Source of the DNA: Actinomycetota bacterium
GTDB taxonomy: Bacteria; Actinomycetota; Thermoleophilia; Miltoncostaeales; Miltoncostaeaceae
Assembly: GCA_947475125.1 (NCBI GenBank)
Contig: CANJMX010000034.1
Location: 1-12,593, forward strand
Direction of reading: 5' to 3'
Length of the DNA stretch: 12,593 nt
Positions 1 through 6,940 of this stretch are shown here, in pieces (the first letter of the stretch is position 1; the number at the start of each line of letters is the position of its first letter). Under the pieces are notes generated by a model. It did no database searches and was not told where the DNA came from. It saw only the letters and a program-made list of their open reading frames with translations. A program made the position numbers and the translations under genes.

Positions 1-21
1 ACCGACAAAGGGAATCATCAC

Positions 22-690
22 GTGAAGATTGCGATCTTCGGCGGCACCGGCGACCTCGGTCGCGGTCTCGCCATCACCTTCGCCGCAGCTGGCCACGAGA
101 TCATCGTGGGATCACGCAGCCAGGAGCGCGCCGACCAGGCCGCCGAGGGCCTGCGCGAGGCATACCCCGACGGCAACTTTGTGCCCATGGAGAACGGTGC
201 CGCTGCGGCTGCTGGCGACATGGCTGTGCTCTCCATCCCATGGGAGGGAATCGAGCAGACCATTCCTCCACTGGCCGAGCCGCTGGCCGGCAAGGTGCTG
301 GTGACCGTGGTCAACGCGCTCAAGTTTGGGAAGAGCGGCGCGATGGCCGTGCTCGACCTCCCCGCACCGTCGTGCGCGCACCAGATCCAGGAGTTGGCGC
401 CCGATGCCAAGGTGGTTGTGGCCTACAACAACCTGCCCGCTGCCGGGCTGCAGGCGCGTCACCGCATTGAGGGCGACGTGCTGGTATGCGGCAAGAGCAA
501 GGAGGCCCGTGAGGCCGTCATCGCACTCACCCAGGACATCCCCGGGTGCCGCGGCCTTGATGCCGGTCCACTGGCCAATGCCATCATCGTTGAGGGTATG
601 ACCGCGATCATCATCAACCTCAACAAGCGCTACGGCGGTGAGGGCTCGATCAACATCACCGGGCTGGAGAACGCTCCCGCGCGCTCCTGA
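22..690 (+). CDS. npdG: F420-dependent NADP oxidoreductase (NADPH:F420 reductase)
   Basis: The 222-residue product fits the F420-dependent NADP reductase family (archaeal Fno is about 210 residues), a cytoplasmic enzyme that moves hydride between reduced coenzyme F420 and NADP. Visible features are the N-terminal Rossmann glycine motif GGTGDLGRGLA (residues 7-17), the SRS segment near residue 31 that in this family contacts the NADP 2'-phosphate, the family motif VLSIPWE near residues 69-75, and the C-terminal signature GLDAGPLANA. The start is GTG at 22, preceded by the purine-rich AAAGGGAA at 7-14 as a plausible ribosome binding site. Only 21 bases lie upstream in the window, so its promoter cannot be judged. 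It converges on the reverse-strand peptidase gene. Its presence implies that the organism makes F420, which fits Actinomycetota. The family call is seen in the sequence; the preferred direction of the reaction is not. Confidence 0.93.
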   Translation: MKIAIFGGTGDLGRGLAITFAAAGHEIIVGSRSQERADQAAEGLREAYPDGNFVPMENGAAAAAGDMAVLSIPWEGIEQTIPPLAEPLAGKVLVTVVNALKFGKSGAMAVLDLPAPSCAHQIQELAPDAKVVVAYNNLPAAGLQARHRIEGDVLVCGKSKEAREAVIALTQDIPGCRGLDAGPLANAIIVEGMTAIIINLNKRYGGEGSINITGLENAPARS

Positions 691-729
691 TTGCCGCTGA
701 TCACCAGCCGGCGCGCACGGGCTCACTGC

Positions 730-742
730 CCGGGCCGCCCGG
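730..742. terminator. Weak GC hairpin between convergent genes
   Basis: CCGGG (730-734) and CCCGG (738-742) can form a 5-bp stem with a 3-base loop in the 59-bp gap between the convergent npdG and metallopeptidase genes. The stem reads the same way on both strands, so it could serve both. There is no T-run on either side and the stem is short, so this is only a candidate. Confidence 0.25.
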
Positions 743-749
743 TTGGTGT

Positions 750-1118
750 TCAGGCGTAGCCGAGCTCCCCGAGCCGGTCCTCGCCCAGCCCGAGATGGTG
801 ACCCAGCTCGTGCAGCACGGTGATGCGCACCTGATGGCGCAACGTCTCGGGGTGGGGAAAGTGCTCGATCATCGGGTGCATGTAGATGGTGATCCTGGGC
901 GGCATTCCGAGTGACGGCATGCTCCCCACCGTGATGGGGTATCCCTCATACAGCCCGTAGAGCGATCGATCTGGGGCGTGTGACTCAACGAGAAGGGCGA
1001 CGTCGGCGAGCGCCGCTGCGAACGGCTCGGGAATACCCTCGACCGCCTCATCAACCAGTCGCTCAAATTCGGCTCGATCATCCACGGCGGCGAGGGTATC
1101 GCCGCGGCGCAGGGTCAC
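750..1118 (-). CDS. Small zincin-like metallopeptidase (DUF1025 / Zincin_1 family)
   Basis: The product is about 122 residues, with the zinc-protease motif HELGHH (residues 103-108) followed by LGLGEDRLGELGY at the C-terminus. This arrangement, the preceding LYEGYP segment and the RITIYMHP segment are typical of the DUF1025/Zincin_1 family (PF06262), small cytoplasmic proteins common in Actinomycetota with no well-established substrate. The two motif histidines would bind zinc and the motif glutamate would activate water. No signal peptide or membrane segment is visible. I chose the GTG at 1116-1118 because it overlaps the thiL stop as GTGA, which suggests translational coupling, and because the conserved domain (EFERLVDEA) begins about 17 residues later. 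A GTG at 1143-1145 would add nine residues and remains possible, as does a GTG at 1083-1085. The family call is firm; the start is less so. Confidence 0.85.
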   Translation of the reverse strand: MTLRRGDTLAAVDDRAEFERLVDEAVEGIPEPFAAALADVALLVESHAPDRSLYGLYEGYPITVGSMPSLGMPPRITIYMHPMIEHFPHPETLRHQVRITVLHELGHHLGLGEDRLGELGYA

Positions 1119-2074
1119 AACCCCGAACGGTGCCCGTGTTCCCACCCCAGCTGCACCGGGGTGACGTCACAACCGTCCCGCAGCGCAATCACACCCGGTG
1201 GGCCCTCAGTCATGCGGCCCACGACCACGGTGTCCCGGGGCAGCGCCACCCCCGGCGCAATGGCAGCGAGCAGGGCGTAGTCCTCGCCGCCAGTGCTGGC
1301 AAGAAGGTCGGGCTCCAGACCGAGGGCGGCCGCCACGTGATCCACCCCCGGTGCCCGTGGAACGGCATCCAGATCGATCTCTGCGCAAAGGCCGCTCGCA
1401 CGCGCCATGCGGCCTGCGTCGAGGAGCAGTCCGTCGGAGATGTCCATGAGCGCACCCGCCCCGCAGTCGGCGAGATGGTGGCCACGCGAGAGGAGGGGCG
1501 TGGGTCGCCGGTGGCAGGCAACGAGCGCGTCGCGCTCGGCGAGCCCAGTTCCAAGGAGCGGGTCATCGAGGATCAACAGCCCCGCGGCCGAGCCCCCGAG
1601 GACCCCGGTGACCACCAGGCGATCGCCCGATCGCGCGCCGCTTCTGAGCACCGGGCGCACGCCGTGGCGCATGCGCCCGGTCACGGTCACCGCCAACGTG
1701 AGCACAGGCGCATCGGTGATGTCGCCCCCGGCCACCGTGAACCCGTATTGCGCGGCCATTTCCTCCATGGCCCCGTACATCTCATCAACGTCGTCGGCGG
1801 TGATGTCGGGCGGCACCCCAAGTCCAATCAGCACGGCCACGGGATCCGCCGCCATCGCCGCGATGTCGGACAGGTTCACAGCCAGCGCCTTGTGCCCGAT
1901 GTCAGCGGGGGAGTGGGTGGACCTTTTGAAGTGCACACCGTCAACGAGCATGTCAAGGGCCATCACCATGCCATTGGCCAGTACCGCTGCGTCGTCACCG
2001 ACACCGGTCACCACCTCACCGCGCACGCCCACGCGGCCAGCAATTCGCTCAATCAGTTCGCGCTCGTCGGCCAC
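1115..2074 (-). CDS. thiL: Thiamine-monophosphate kinase
   Basis: The 319-residue product matches ThiL (E. coli protein about 325 residues), which phosphorylates thiamine monophosphate with ATP to give thiamine diphosphate in the cytoplasm. In order: GVGDDAAVL (about residues 24-32) with Mg/ATP-binding aspartates, the ALDMLVDGVHF strand near 39-49, HKALAVNLSDIAAMAADP near 61-78, GGDITDAP, then the C-terminal half with ALMDISDGLLLD and STGGEDYALL. It belongs to the PurM/AIR-synthase-like fold. The reading frame stays open far upstream of the family N-terminus; I chose the GTG at 2072-2074 because MADERELIERI matches where ThiL proteins begin. There is no Shine-Dalgarno sequence, but a TACCGT -10-like box lies 6 bases upstream. 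The 3' end overlaps the metallopeptidase start. Thiamine diphosphate is the cofactor of acetolactate synthase, a loose link to the ilv genes in the window. Confidence 0.95.
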   Translation of the reverse strand: MADERELIERIAGRVGVRGEVVTGVGDDAAVLANGMVMALDMLVDGVHFKRSTHSPADIGHKALAVNLSDIAAMAADPVAVLIGLGVPPDITADDVDEMYGAMEEMAAQYGFTVAGGDITDAPVLTLAVTVTGRMRHGVRPVLRSGARSGDRLVVTGVLGGSAAGLLILDDPLLGTGLAERDALVACHRRPTPLLSRGHHLADCGAGALMDISDGLLLDAGRMARASGLCAEIDLDAVPRAPGVDHVAAALGLEPDLLASTGGEDYALLAAIAPGVALPRDTVVVGRMTEGPPGVIALRDGCDVTPVQLGWEHGHRSGL

Positions 2075-2080
2075 GATCCG

Positions 2081-2086
2081 ACGGTA
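2081..2086 (-). promoter_or_regulatory. Putative thiL -10 box (TACCGT), likely leaderless
   Basis: On the reverse strand TACCGT (TANNNT form) ends 6 bases before the thiL GTG, so transcription would start at or next to the start codon. No Shine-Dalgarno sequence is present and no convincing -35 is seen. Inferred from position and pattern only. Confidence 0.4.
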
Positions 2087-2110
2087 CCACCCCCGCCGCG
2101 ACGGCTCGGC

Positions 2111-2116
2111 TACAGT
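2111..2116 (+). promoter_or_regulatory. Putative gatC -10 box (TACAGT), likely leaderless
   Basis: TACAGT (TANNNT form) lies 9 bases upstream of the gatC ATG in the 51-bp divergent gap with thiL. The bases between it and the ATG are CCGCCGCCG, with no Shine-Dalgarno sequence, which fits a leaderless or near-leaderless gat transcript. No clear -35 hexamer is seen. Confidence 0.42.
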
Positions 2117-2125
2117 CCGCCGCCG

Positions 2126-2407
2126 ATGATCGACGACACCACCGTCCGCCACGTAGCCCGACTGGCCCGCCTGCGCCTCGATGACGCCGAGGAGCAGGTG
2201 ATGCGCGAGGAGCTCTCGGGCATTCTCGAGCACATCGACGCCATCCGGGCCATGGACCTCGACGGCGTTCCGCCCACCACCCACGTCATCGAGCTCGAGA
2301 ACGTGCTGCGTGCCGACGAGCCACGGCCCGGGTTGTCGCAGGAGGACGCCCTCCGTGAGGCGCGCGCCGTGGTGGATGGATCGTTCGAAGTGCCGAGGAT
2401 GGACTGA
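2126..2407 (+). CDS. gatC: Asp-tRNA(Asn)/Glu-tRNA(Gln) amidotransferase subunit C
   Basis: The 93-residue product has the usual GatC length and pattern: an N-terminal helical segment VRHVARLARLRLDDAE (about residues 7-22), the central ILEHIDAIRAMDLDGVPPTTHV and a C-terminal LRADEP followed by FEVPRM. GatC wraps around the GatA/GatB interface and stabilises the heterotrimer that amidates Glu-tRNA(Gln) and/or Asp-tRNA(Asn). The frame is open for more than 1 kb upstream, opposite thiL, but only residues from the ATG at 2126 resemble GatC, so this start is chosen. Its TGA (2405-2407) shares the A with the gatA ATG (TGATG), so gatC and gatA are probably translationally coupled. It is the first gene of gatCAB, reading away from thiL. 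Confidence 0.94.
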   Translation: MIDDTTVRHVARLARLRLDDAEEQVMREELSGILEHIDAIRAMDLDGVPPTTHVIELENVLRADEPRPGLSQEDALREARAVVDGSFEVPRMD

Positions 2408-3846
2408 TGGGTCTCCGCGACTTAACCGCCACCGAGCAGATCGCCGAATTGGCCGCCGGGCGCGTGTCGTCACTGGAGTTGGTCGACGCGCACCTCGACG
2501 CCATCGCGCGCGACGACGTCGAGGCGTTCCTCGCGGTTGATGCCGAGGGCGCACGAGCGCGCGCCCGTGAGATCGACGCGCTCCCCGAGCGGCCACCGCT
2601 CGGCGGTATCCCCCTTGGGGTGAAGGACGCGCTGTCGACCCGGGACATCGTCACGACGTCGGGGTCGAAGATGCTCGAGGGGTTTCGGCCCGTCTACACG
2701 GCAACGTGTGTCGCCCGCCTGGAGCAGGCCGGTGCCGTGGTAGTGGGCAAGACCAACATGGATGAGTTCGCAATGGGGTCGTCCACCGAGAACTCCGCCT
2801 ACAAGAACACGCTCAACCCTTGGGATCACGACCGGGTGCCCGGTGGTTCGTCTGGCGGGTCCGCTGCGGCGGTGTCCGCCCGCGAGGTGCCCTGGTCACT
2901 CGGCTCCGACACCGGCGGCTCCATCCGGCAGCCGGCCGCACTGTGCGGCATCGTCGGCATGAAGCCCACCTACGGGGCTATCTCGCGGTACGGCCTCATT
3001 GCCTTCGCGTCGTCACTTGACCAGGTGGGCCCATTCGCTCGCACCGTCGCTGACGCCGCCCTGCTGCTGAAGCACATGGTCGGCCGCGACCCGATGGACT
3101 CCACGTCATTGGAGTGGCCCGCCCCCATTGATGTTCCGATGGCCACAGACCTCGCGGGCCTGCGCATTGGCGTGGTGGAGGAGTTGATGGGTGAGGGCAT
3201 CGACCCCGGCGTGAAGGCCGCTGTGGAAGTCGCACTGGTGAAGGCCGAGGCGCTCGGAGCCACCATCGTCCCCGTGAACCTTCCCACGGCGCTCAGCGGC
3301 CTCGCCACCTACTACGTGCTGGCGCCAGCGGAGTGCTCGGCCAACCTCTCGCGGTTCGACGGCATCCGGTACGGGCCGTCGGCCGAGGCCGACAACCTTC
3401 TCGACCAGTACGAAGTTACCCGCGGGCGGCTGTTCGGCCCCGAGGTGAAACGACGCATCATGCTGGGCACATTCGCGCTGGCGTCCGGCTACTACGACCA
3501 GTACTACGGACGGGCACAGCGGGTGCGCACGCTCATCGTCCGCGAGTTCGCGCAGGCATTTGAGGGCGTGGATGTGCTCGCCTCACCCACATCTCCCACC
3601 GTGGCCTTCCCGATCGGTGACCGTACGGCCGACCCGTATGCGATGTACCTGGCCGACGTCTGCACGATCCCGGCGAGCCTTGCCGGGCTGCCGGCGATCT
3701 CGATCCCGTGTGGCCTCTCCGATGGTCTGCCCGTTGGGCTGCAACTGGCGGGTCCGGCCTTCAGCGAGAACCGCCTCCTTGACACCGCACATGCACTGGA
3801 GCAGGTCATCGCGTTCGACACACGCCCCCCAGGGCTCGCCACATGA
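2407..3846 (+). CDS. gatA: Asp-tRNA(Asn)/Glu-tRNA(Gln) amidotransferase subunit A (glutaminase)
   Basis: The 479-residue product is a full-length GatA of the amidase-signature family. It hydrolyses glutamine and passes ammonia through a channel to GatB. The Ser-cisSer-Lys catalytic triad is visible: Lys73 in GIPLGVKDA, Ser148 in PGGSSGGSAAA and Ser172 in GSDTGGSIRQPA; the spacing equals that of Staphylococcus GatA (79/154/178). The ATG at 2407 overlaps the gatC stop; the TGA at 3844-3846 overlaps the gatB ATG (ATGA). The amidase family also includes free amidases, but position between gatC and gatB settles the call. Such organisms generally lack GlnRS and/or AsnRS, or use the complex for one of the two tRNAs; the window does not say which. 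Confidence 0.97.
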   Translation: MGLRDLTATEQIAELAAGRVSSLELVDAHLDAIARDDVEAFLAVDAEGARARAREIDALPERPPLGGIPLGVKDALSTRDIVTTSGSKMLEGFRPVYTATCVARLEQAGAVVVGKTNMDEFAMGSSTENSAYKNTLNPWDHDRVPGGSSGGSAAAVSAREVPWSLGSDTGGSIRQPAALCGIVGMKPTYGAISRYGLIAFASSLDQVGPFARTVADAALLLKHMVGRDPMDSTSLEWPAPIDVPMATDLAGLRIGVVEELMGEGIDPGVKAAVEVALVKAEALGATIVPVNLPTALSGLATYYVLAPAECSANLSRFDGIRYGPSAEADNLLDQYEVTRGRLFGPEVKRRIMLGTFALASGYYDQYYGRAQRVRTLIVREFAQAFEGVDVLASPTSPTVAFPIGDRTADPYAMYLADVCTIPASLAGLPAISIPCGLSDGLPVGLQLAGPAFSENRLLDTAHALEQVIAFDTRPPGLAT

Positions 3847-5288
3847 GCGATCTTGAGCCGGTCATCGGCGTGGAGATTCACGTGCAGCTGTCGACGCGCA
3901 CAAAGATGTTCTGCGGCTGCGCGCCGTCGTTTGGTGACGCGCCCAACACGCATACGTGCCCGGTATGCCTCGCGCATCCGGGCGTGCTGCCGGTGGTCAA
4001 TGGGGAGGCTGTTCGCAGGGCGCTCATCATCGGTCTGGCGCTCGGCTGTGAGATCGCCCCCCGATCGATCTTCCACCGTAAGAACTACTTCTATCCGGAT
4101 CTGCCCAAGGCGTACCAGATCTCCCAGTTCGACATTCCCATCTGCGGCCGGGGCGAGTTCACGGCCATCCGGGAGGACGGCAGCGAACTCAAGGTGGGTA
4201 TCACCCGTGCGCACCTCGAGGAGGACGCCGCCAAGCTCACGCACGGCGGCGGCCGTCGTGCCGGGGCCGATGGCTCGGTTGTGGACTTCAACCGGGGCGG
4301 CACGCCATTGGTGGAGATCGTCACCGAGCCCGACCTCCGATCCGCGGCCGATACCGCCATCTTCCTACGCCAGCTTCGCCAGACGCTCCTGTTTCTCGGG
4401 GTGAGCGACTGCTCGATGGAGGAGGGGTCGATGCGTGCCGACGCCAACGTGTCGGTGCGCCCCGTGGGCAGCCAGACGCTTGGCGTGAAGACCGAACTCA
4501 AGAACATGAACTCCTTTCGCTTCCTCGAGCGCGGCGTCGAAGCCGAGATCGCCCGGCAGCGCGAGATCATCGCGTCCGGTGGCCACGTGCAGCAGGAGAC
4601 GGTTCACTACGAGCCCGACACCGGCCACATCACGTCGCTGCGCTCCAAAGAGGAGTCGCACGACTACCGGTACTTCCCCGAGCCCGACCTGGTGCCAGTG
4701 GCCCCGGACCCTGCATGGGTGGAGCAGTTGCGCACCGAGCAGCCGGAGTTGCCGATCCCGCTGCGCCGCCGGCTCGTGGATGAGATGGGACTCACGCAGG
4801 AGGATGCCGAGGTGATCACCGGGAGCCCAGAGCTGGTCGCCTACTTCATGGAAGCCGCGGGGCTCGCCGATCCGAAGTCCTGCGCGAACTGGATTCGCGG
4901 GGAGCTGCGCGCGCAGTTGCGCGAGTTGGGGCAGGAGCCCTGGGAGTCGAATGTCACGCCCGCTCACGTCGCCGCGCTGGTCGGGTTGCTGGCTGAGGGC
5001 ACGGTGTCGGTGCCGGCGGCCAAGGAGGTACTCGCAGGCGTCATCGAGACCGGCGACGATCCAGCCACCGTCGTTGAGGCCCGCGGTCTCGGGCAAATGG
5101 ACGCCGGTGACCTCTCGGCAATCATCGCCGAGATCGTCAATGCCAATCCGGATCAGGCACAGCAGTTGCGCGATGGAAAGGACAAGGTCATGGGCTTCTT
5201 CGTTGGCCAGACGATGAAGCGCACAGGCGGGCGTGCCGAGCCACAGGCGGTGCAGGCGCTCGTTCGCGCGGCGGTCCTCGGGGAATAG
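3843..5288 (+). CDS. gatB: Asp-tRNA(Asn)/Glu-tRNA(Gln) amidotransferase subunit B
   Basis: The 481-residue product is GatB, which binds the misacylated tRNA, activates the side-chain carboxylate with ATP and accepts ammonia from GatA. The N-terminus shows VIGVEIHVQL (residues 7-16), followed by a probable zinc site CGC...CPVC (Cys24, Cys26, Cys39, Cys42), FHRKNYFYPDLPKAYQISQ, the kinase-like core with VDFNRGGTPLVEIVTEPD, and HDYRYFPEPDL. The C-terminal part (about residue 330 on) is the helical and YqeY-like tail that holds tRNA, ending in MGFFVGQTMK. Length is normal for the family. ATG at 3843 overlaps the gatA stop, so all three subunits are likely made in equal amounts. It ends the gat block; a hairpin follows 9 bases after the TAG. 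Confidence 0.97.
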   Translation: MSDLEPVIGVEIHVQLSTRTKMFCGCAPSFGDAPNTHTCPVCLAHPGVLPVVNGEAVRRALIIGLALGCEIAPRSIFHRKNYFYPDLPKAYQISQFDIPICGRGEFTAIREDGSELKVGITRAHLEEDAAKLTHGGGRRAGADGSVVDFNRGGTPLVEIVTEPDLRSAADTAIFLRQLRQTLLFLGVSDCSMEEGSMRADANVSVRPVGSQTLGVKTELKNMNSFRFLERGVEAEIARQREIIASGGHVQQETVHYEPDTGHITSLRSKEESHDYRYFPEPDLVPVAPDPAWVEQLRTEQPELPIPLRRRLVDEMGLTQEDAEVITGSPELVAYFMEAAGLADPKSCANWIRGELRAQLRELGQEPWESNVTPAHVAALVGLLAEGTVSVPAAKEVLAGVIETGDDPATVVEARGLGQMDAGDLSAIIAEIVNANPDQAQQLRDGKDKVMGFFVGQTMKRTGGRAEPQAVQALVRAAVLGE

Positions 5289-5297
5289 GAGTCGTCT

Positions 5298-5320
5298 CAC
5301 TCCGGCCTTGGGCCGGGGTG
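5298..5320 (+). terminator. Ten-bp hairpin between gatB and ilvN
   Basis: CACTCCGGCC (5298-5307) pairs with GGCCGGGGTG (5311-5320) around a TTG loop: nine Watson-Crick pairs and one T-G wobble. It begins 9 bases after the gatB stop, as expected for a gat terminator. No T-run follows, so it would be a tract-less type or a structure that depends on other factors. It sits 3 bases upstream of the TATGCT box of ilvN and overlaps the -35 region of that promoter. Confidence 0.6.
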
Positions 5321-5323
5321 GGG

Positions 5324-5329
5324 TATGCT
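5324..5329 (+). promoter_or_regulatory. Putative ilvN -10 box (TATGCT), likely leaderless
   Basis: TATGCT lies 8 bases upstream of the ilvN GTG. The intervening CCCGCGCC has no Shine-Dalgarno sequence, so a leaderless transcript beginning at or just before GTG is likely. The expected -35 position falls inside the hairpin and shows no TTGACA-like hexamer. Confidence 0.5.
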
Positions 5330-5337
5330 CCCGCGCC

Positions 5338-5826
5338 GTGAACCAGCACACACTCTCCGTCCTTGTCGAGAACAAGCCCGGCGTGCTCTCGCGCGTTACC
5401 GGCCTGTTCACCCGACGTGGCTACAACATCGACTCCCTCGCGGTGAGTCCCACCGAGCGCGACGACCGGTCGCGCATGACGATCACCGTGGACGCCTCGC
5501 GCTTCCCGGTCGAGCAGATCACCAAACAGCTCGACAAGTTGATCAACGTCATCAAGGTGCGCGATCTCAATCCCGAGAACATGGTCGCTTCCGAGCTAGG
5601 CCTGTTCAAGGTCAGCACGAGCGAGTGCCCGCGGGCGGAGGTACTTGCAATCGTCGACATCTTCGAAGGGAAGATTGTCGACGTCACGCGTGACTCCCTG
5701 ATCATCCAGGCCACCGGCACCACCGCCGAGCTCGAGAACCTCGAGGAGCTCCTGCGGCACAACGGTCTGGTCGAGATGGTCCGTACCGGCGTCGTGGCCC
5801 TTGGCCGCGGCAACACGACCACCTAG
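5338..5826 (+). CDS. ilvN: Acetolactate synthase small (regulatory) subunit
   Basis: The 162-residue product is the regulatory subunit of acetolactate synthase (acetohydroxyacid synthase), which raises activity of the catalytic IlvB subunit and binds the feedback inhibitor valine. The N-terminal ACT domain is clear: HTLSVLVENKPGVLSRVTGLF then RRGYNIDSLAVSPTE (about residues 4-41), and the second domain includes ELGLFKV, EVLAIVDIFEGKIVDV and the closing GVVALGRG. GTG at 5338 is chosen because NQHTLSV matches the family N-terminus; the frame is open further upstream inside gatB, but that part has no similarity. Unusually, no ilvB precedes it; gatB does. ilvC follows after 16 bases, so the two are probably one operon. 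IlvB must be encoded elsewhere. Confidence 0.95.
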   Translation: MNQHTLSVLVENKPGVLSRVTGLFTRRGYNIDSLAVSPTERDDRSRMTITVDASRFPVEQITKQLDKLINVIKVRDLNPENMVASELGLFKVSTSECPRAEVLAIVDIFEGKIVDVTRDSLIIQATGTTAELENLEELLRHNGLVEMVRTGVVALGRGNTTT

Positions 5827-5842
5827 GCGAAGAAAGCCCTAC

Positions 5843-6853
5843 ATGACGACTGATGCGATCCAGATGATTTACGACGCCGATGCCGATCTCGGCCTGCTCG
5901 ACGGGAAGACCGTGGCCATCATTGGCTATGGCAGCCAGGGGCACGCCCATGCGCTGAACCTGAAGGAGTCGGGCGTGAACGTGGTGGTCGGGCTTCGCCC
6001 CGACTCGCAGAGCGTCGCCAAGGCGACTGCCGACGGGCTGGAGGTCCTCGCTCCGCTCGAGGCCGCCACGAAGGCTGATCTGATCATGATTCTCGTCCCC
6101 GACGAGATCATGGGCGATGTCTACGCCGCTGAGATCAAGGACGGCATCGAGCCCGGCAACATGCTCCTCTTTGCCCACGGCTTCTCGATCCACTTCGACC
6201 AGATCGCGCCCCCGGAGGGCGTGGATGTGGCCATGGTGGCCCCCAAGGGCCCTGGTCACCTCGTGCGCCGCCAGTTCACCGAGGGCAAGGGTGTGCCCGG
6301 TCTCATGTCCGTTCACGTGGACGCAACCGGCAATGCACAGGGCCTCGCCCGTGCGTATGCCAAGGGCATCGGCTGCACCCGCGCTGGCGTCATCCCCACC
6401 ACCTTCCGCGACGAGACCGAGTCGGATCTCTTCGGCGAGCAGGTTGTGCTGTGCGGGGGACTCACCGAGCTGGTGCGTGCCGGGTTCGACACCCTCACCG
6501 AGGCCGGCTACCCAGCCGAGCTCGCGTACTTCGAGTGCCTCCACGAGGTCAAGCTCATCGTCGACCTCATGTACGAGAAGGGCATCGCCGGAATGCGGTA
6601 CTCCATCTCGAACACCGCCGAGTACGGCGATCTCACGAGGGGCACGCGCATCATCACCGAGGACACCCGCGCCGAAATGCGGCAGATCCTCAAGGAGATC
6701 CAGAGCGGCGAGTTCGCCAAGGAGTGGCTGGCCGAGAACAAGGCAGGCCGCCCGAACTTCAACGAGATCGAGCAGCGTCAGGCCGATCATCCGATCGAGC
6801 ACACCGGTAAGAAGCTGCGCGGCATGATGGACTGGATCGACACCGAGTTCTGA
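5843..6853 (+). CDS. ilvC: Ketol-acid reductoisomerase (NADP+), class I
   Basis: The 336-residue product is the short (class I) reductoisomerase that converts acetolactate or acetohydroxybutyrate to the dihydroxy acid in valine, isoleucine and leucine synthesis, using Mg2+ and NADPH. Visible features: Rossmann motif GYGSQGHAHALNL (residues 28-40); a cofactor loop GLRPDSQS (50-57) whose Arg and Ser residues fit NADPH preference; AHGFSIHF (111-118); APKGPGH (133-139); the Mg-binding DLFGEQ (Asp195, Glu199) and the ECLHE motif in the knotted C-terminal domain; and ISNTAEYGDLTRG. The ATG at 5843 has only a weak AAGAAAG purine stretch upstream. It is probably co-transcribed with ilvN, 16 bases away. 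A strong hairpin lies 10 bases after the stop. Confidence 0.97.
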   Translation: MTTDAIQMIYDADADLGLLDGKTVAIIGYGSQGHAHALNLKESGVNVVVGLRPDSQSVAKATADGLEVLAPLEAATKADLIMILVPDEIMGDVYAAEIKDGIEPGNMLLFAHGFSIHFDQIAPPEGVDVAMVAPKGPGHLVRRQFTEGKGVPGLMSVHVDATGNAQGLARAYAKGIGCTRAGVIPTTFRDETESDLFGEQVVLCGGLTELVRAGFDTLTEAGYPAELAYFECLHEVKLIVDLMYEKGIAGMRYSISNTAEYGDLTRGTRIITEDTRAEMRQILKEIQSGEFAKEWLAENKAGRPNFNEIEQRQADHPIEHTGKKLRGMMDWIDTEF

Positions 6854-6863
6854 TCCCCGCGGT

Positions 6864-6892
6864 GGCCTCCGCGCGCCTGCCGCGCGGAGGCC
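6864..6892 (+). terminator. Twelve-bp perfect GC hairpin after ilvC
   Basis: GGCCTCCGCGCG (6864-6875) pairs perfectly with CGCGCGGAGGCC (6881-6892) around the loop CCTGC. It starts 10 bases after the ilvC stop and is the strongest inverted repeat I found. It is followed by CAATCGCATC rather than a T-run. Position suggests the end of ilvN-ilvC; it may also be an mRNA-stabilising 3' structure with read-through to serA. Confidence 0.65.
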
Positions 6893-6940
6893 CAATCGCA
6901 TCTCCGCCTGCCCAGACACGCCCAGGAGGCGACCCAGAAC

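Noticed and set aside
690..750. A bidirectional intrinsic terminator or small RNA between npdG and the peptidase gene
   Set aside because: Only 4-5-bp stems without T-runs were found, so I list just a low-confidence hairpin and do not claim a small RNA.
1119..1145. Longer metallopeptidase start at GTG 1145
   Set aside because: Possible, but it lies inside thiL without a spaced binding site; the GTG at 1118 gives a GTGA coupling and the usual family length.
980..2125. Forward open frame running opposite thiL and in frame into gatC, as if gatC were 475 residues
   Set aside because: Only the last 93 residues resemble GatC; the rest is antisense to the ThiL motifs.
2075..2596. Upstream extension of the thiL frame to a 493-residue protein
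   Set aside because: The extension is antisense to gatC/gatA, has no ThiL similarity, and crosses the probable promoter.
5233..5337. Upstream ATG start for ilvN inside gatB
   Set aside because: The added 35 residues do not resemble IlvN, and the family N-terminus begins at the GTG at 5338, next to a -10 box.
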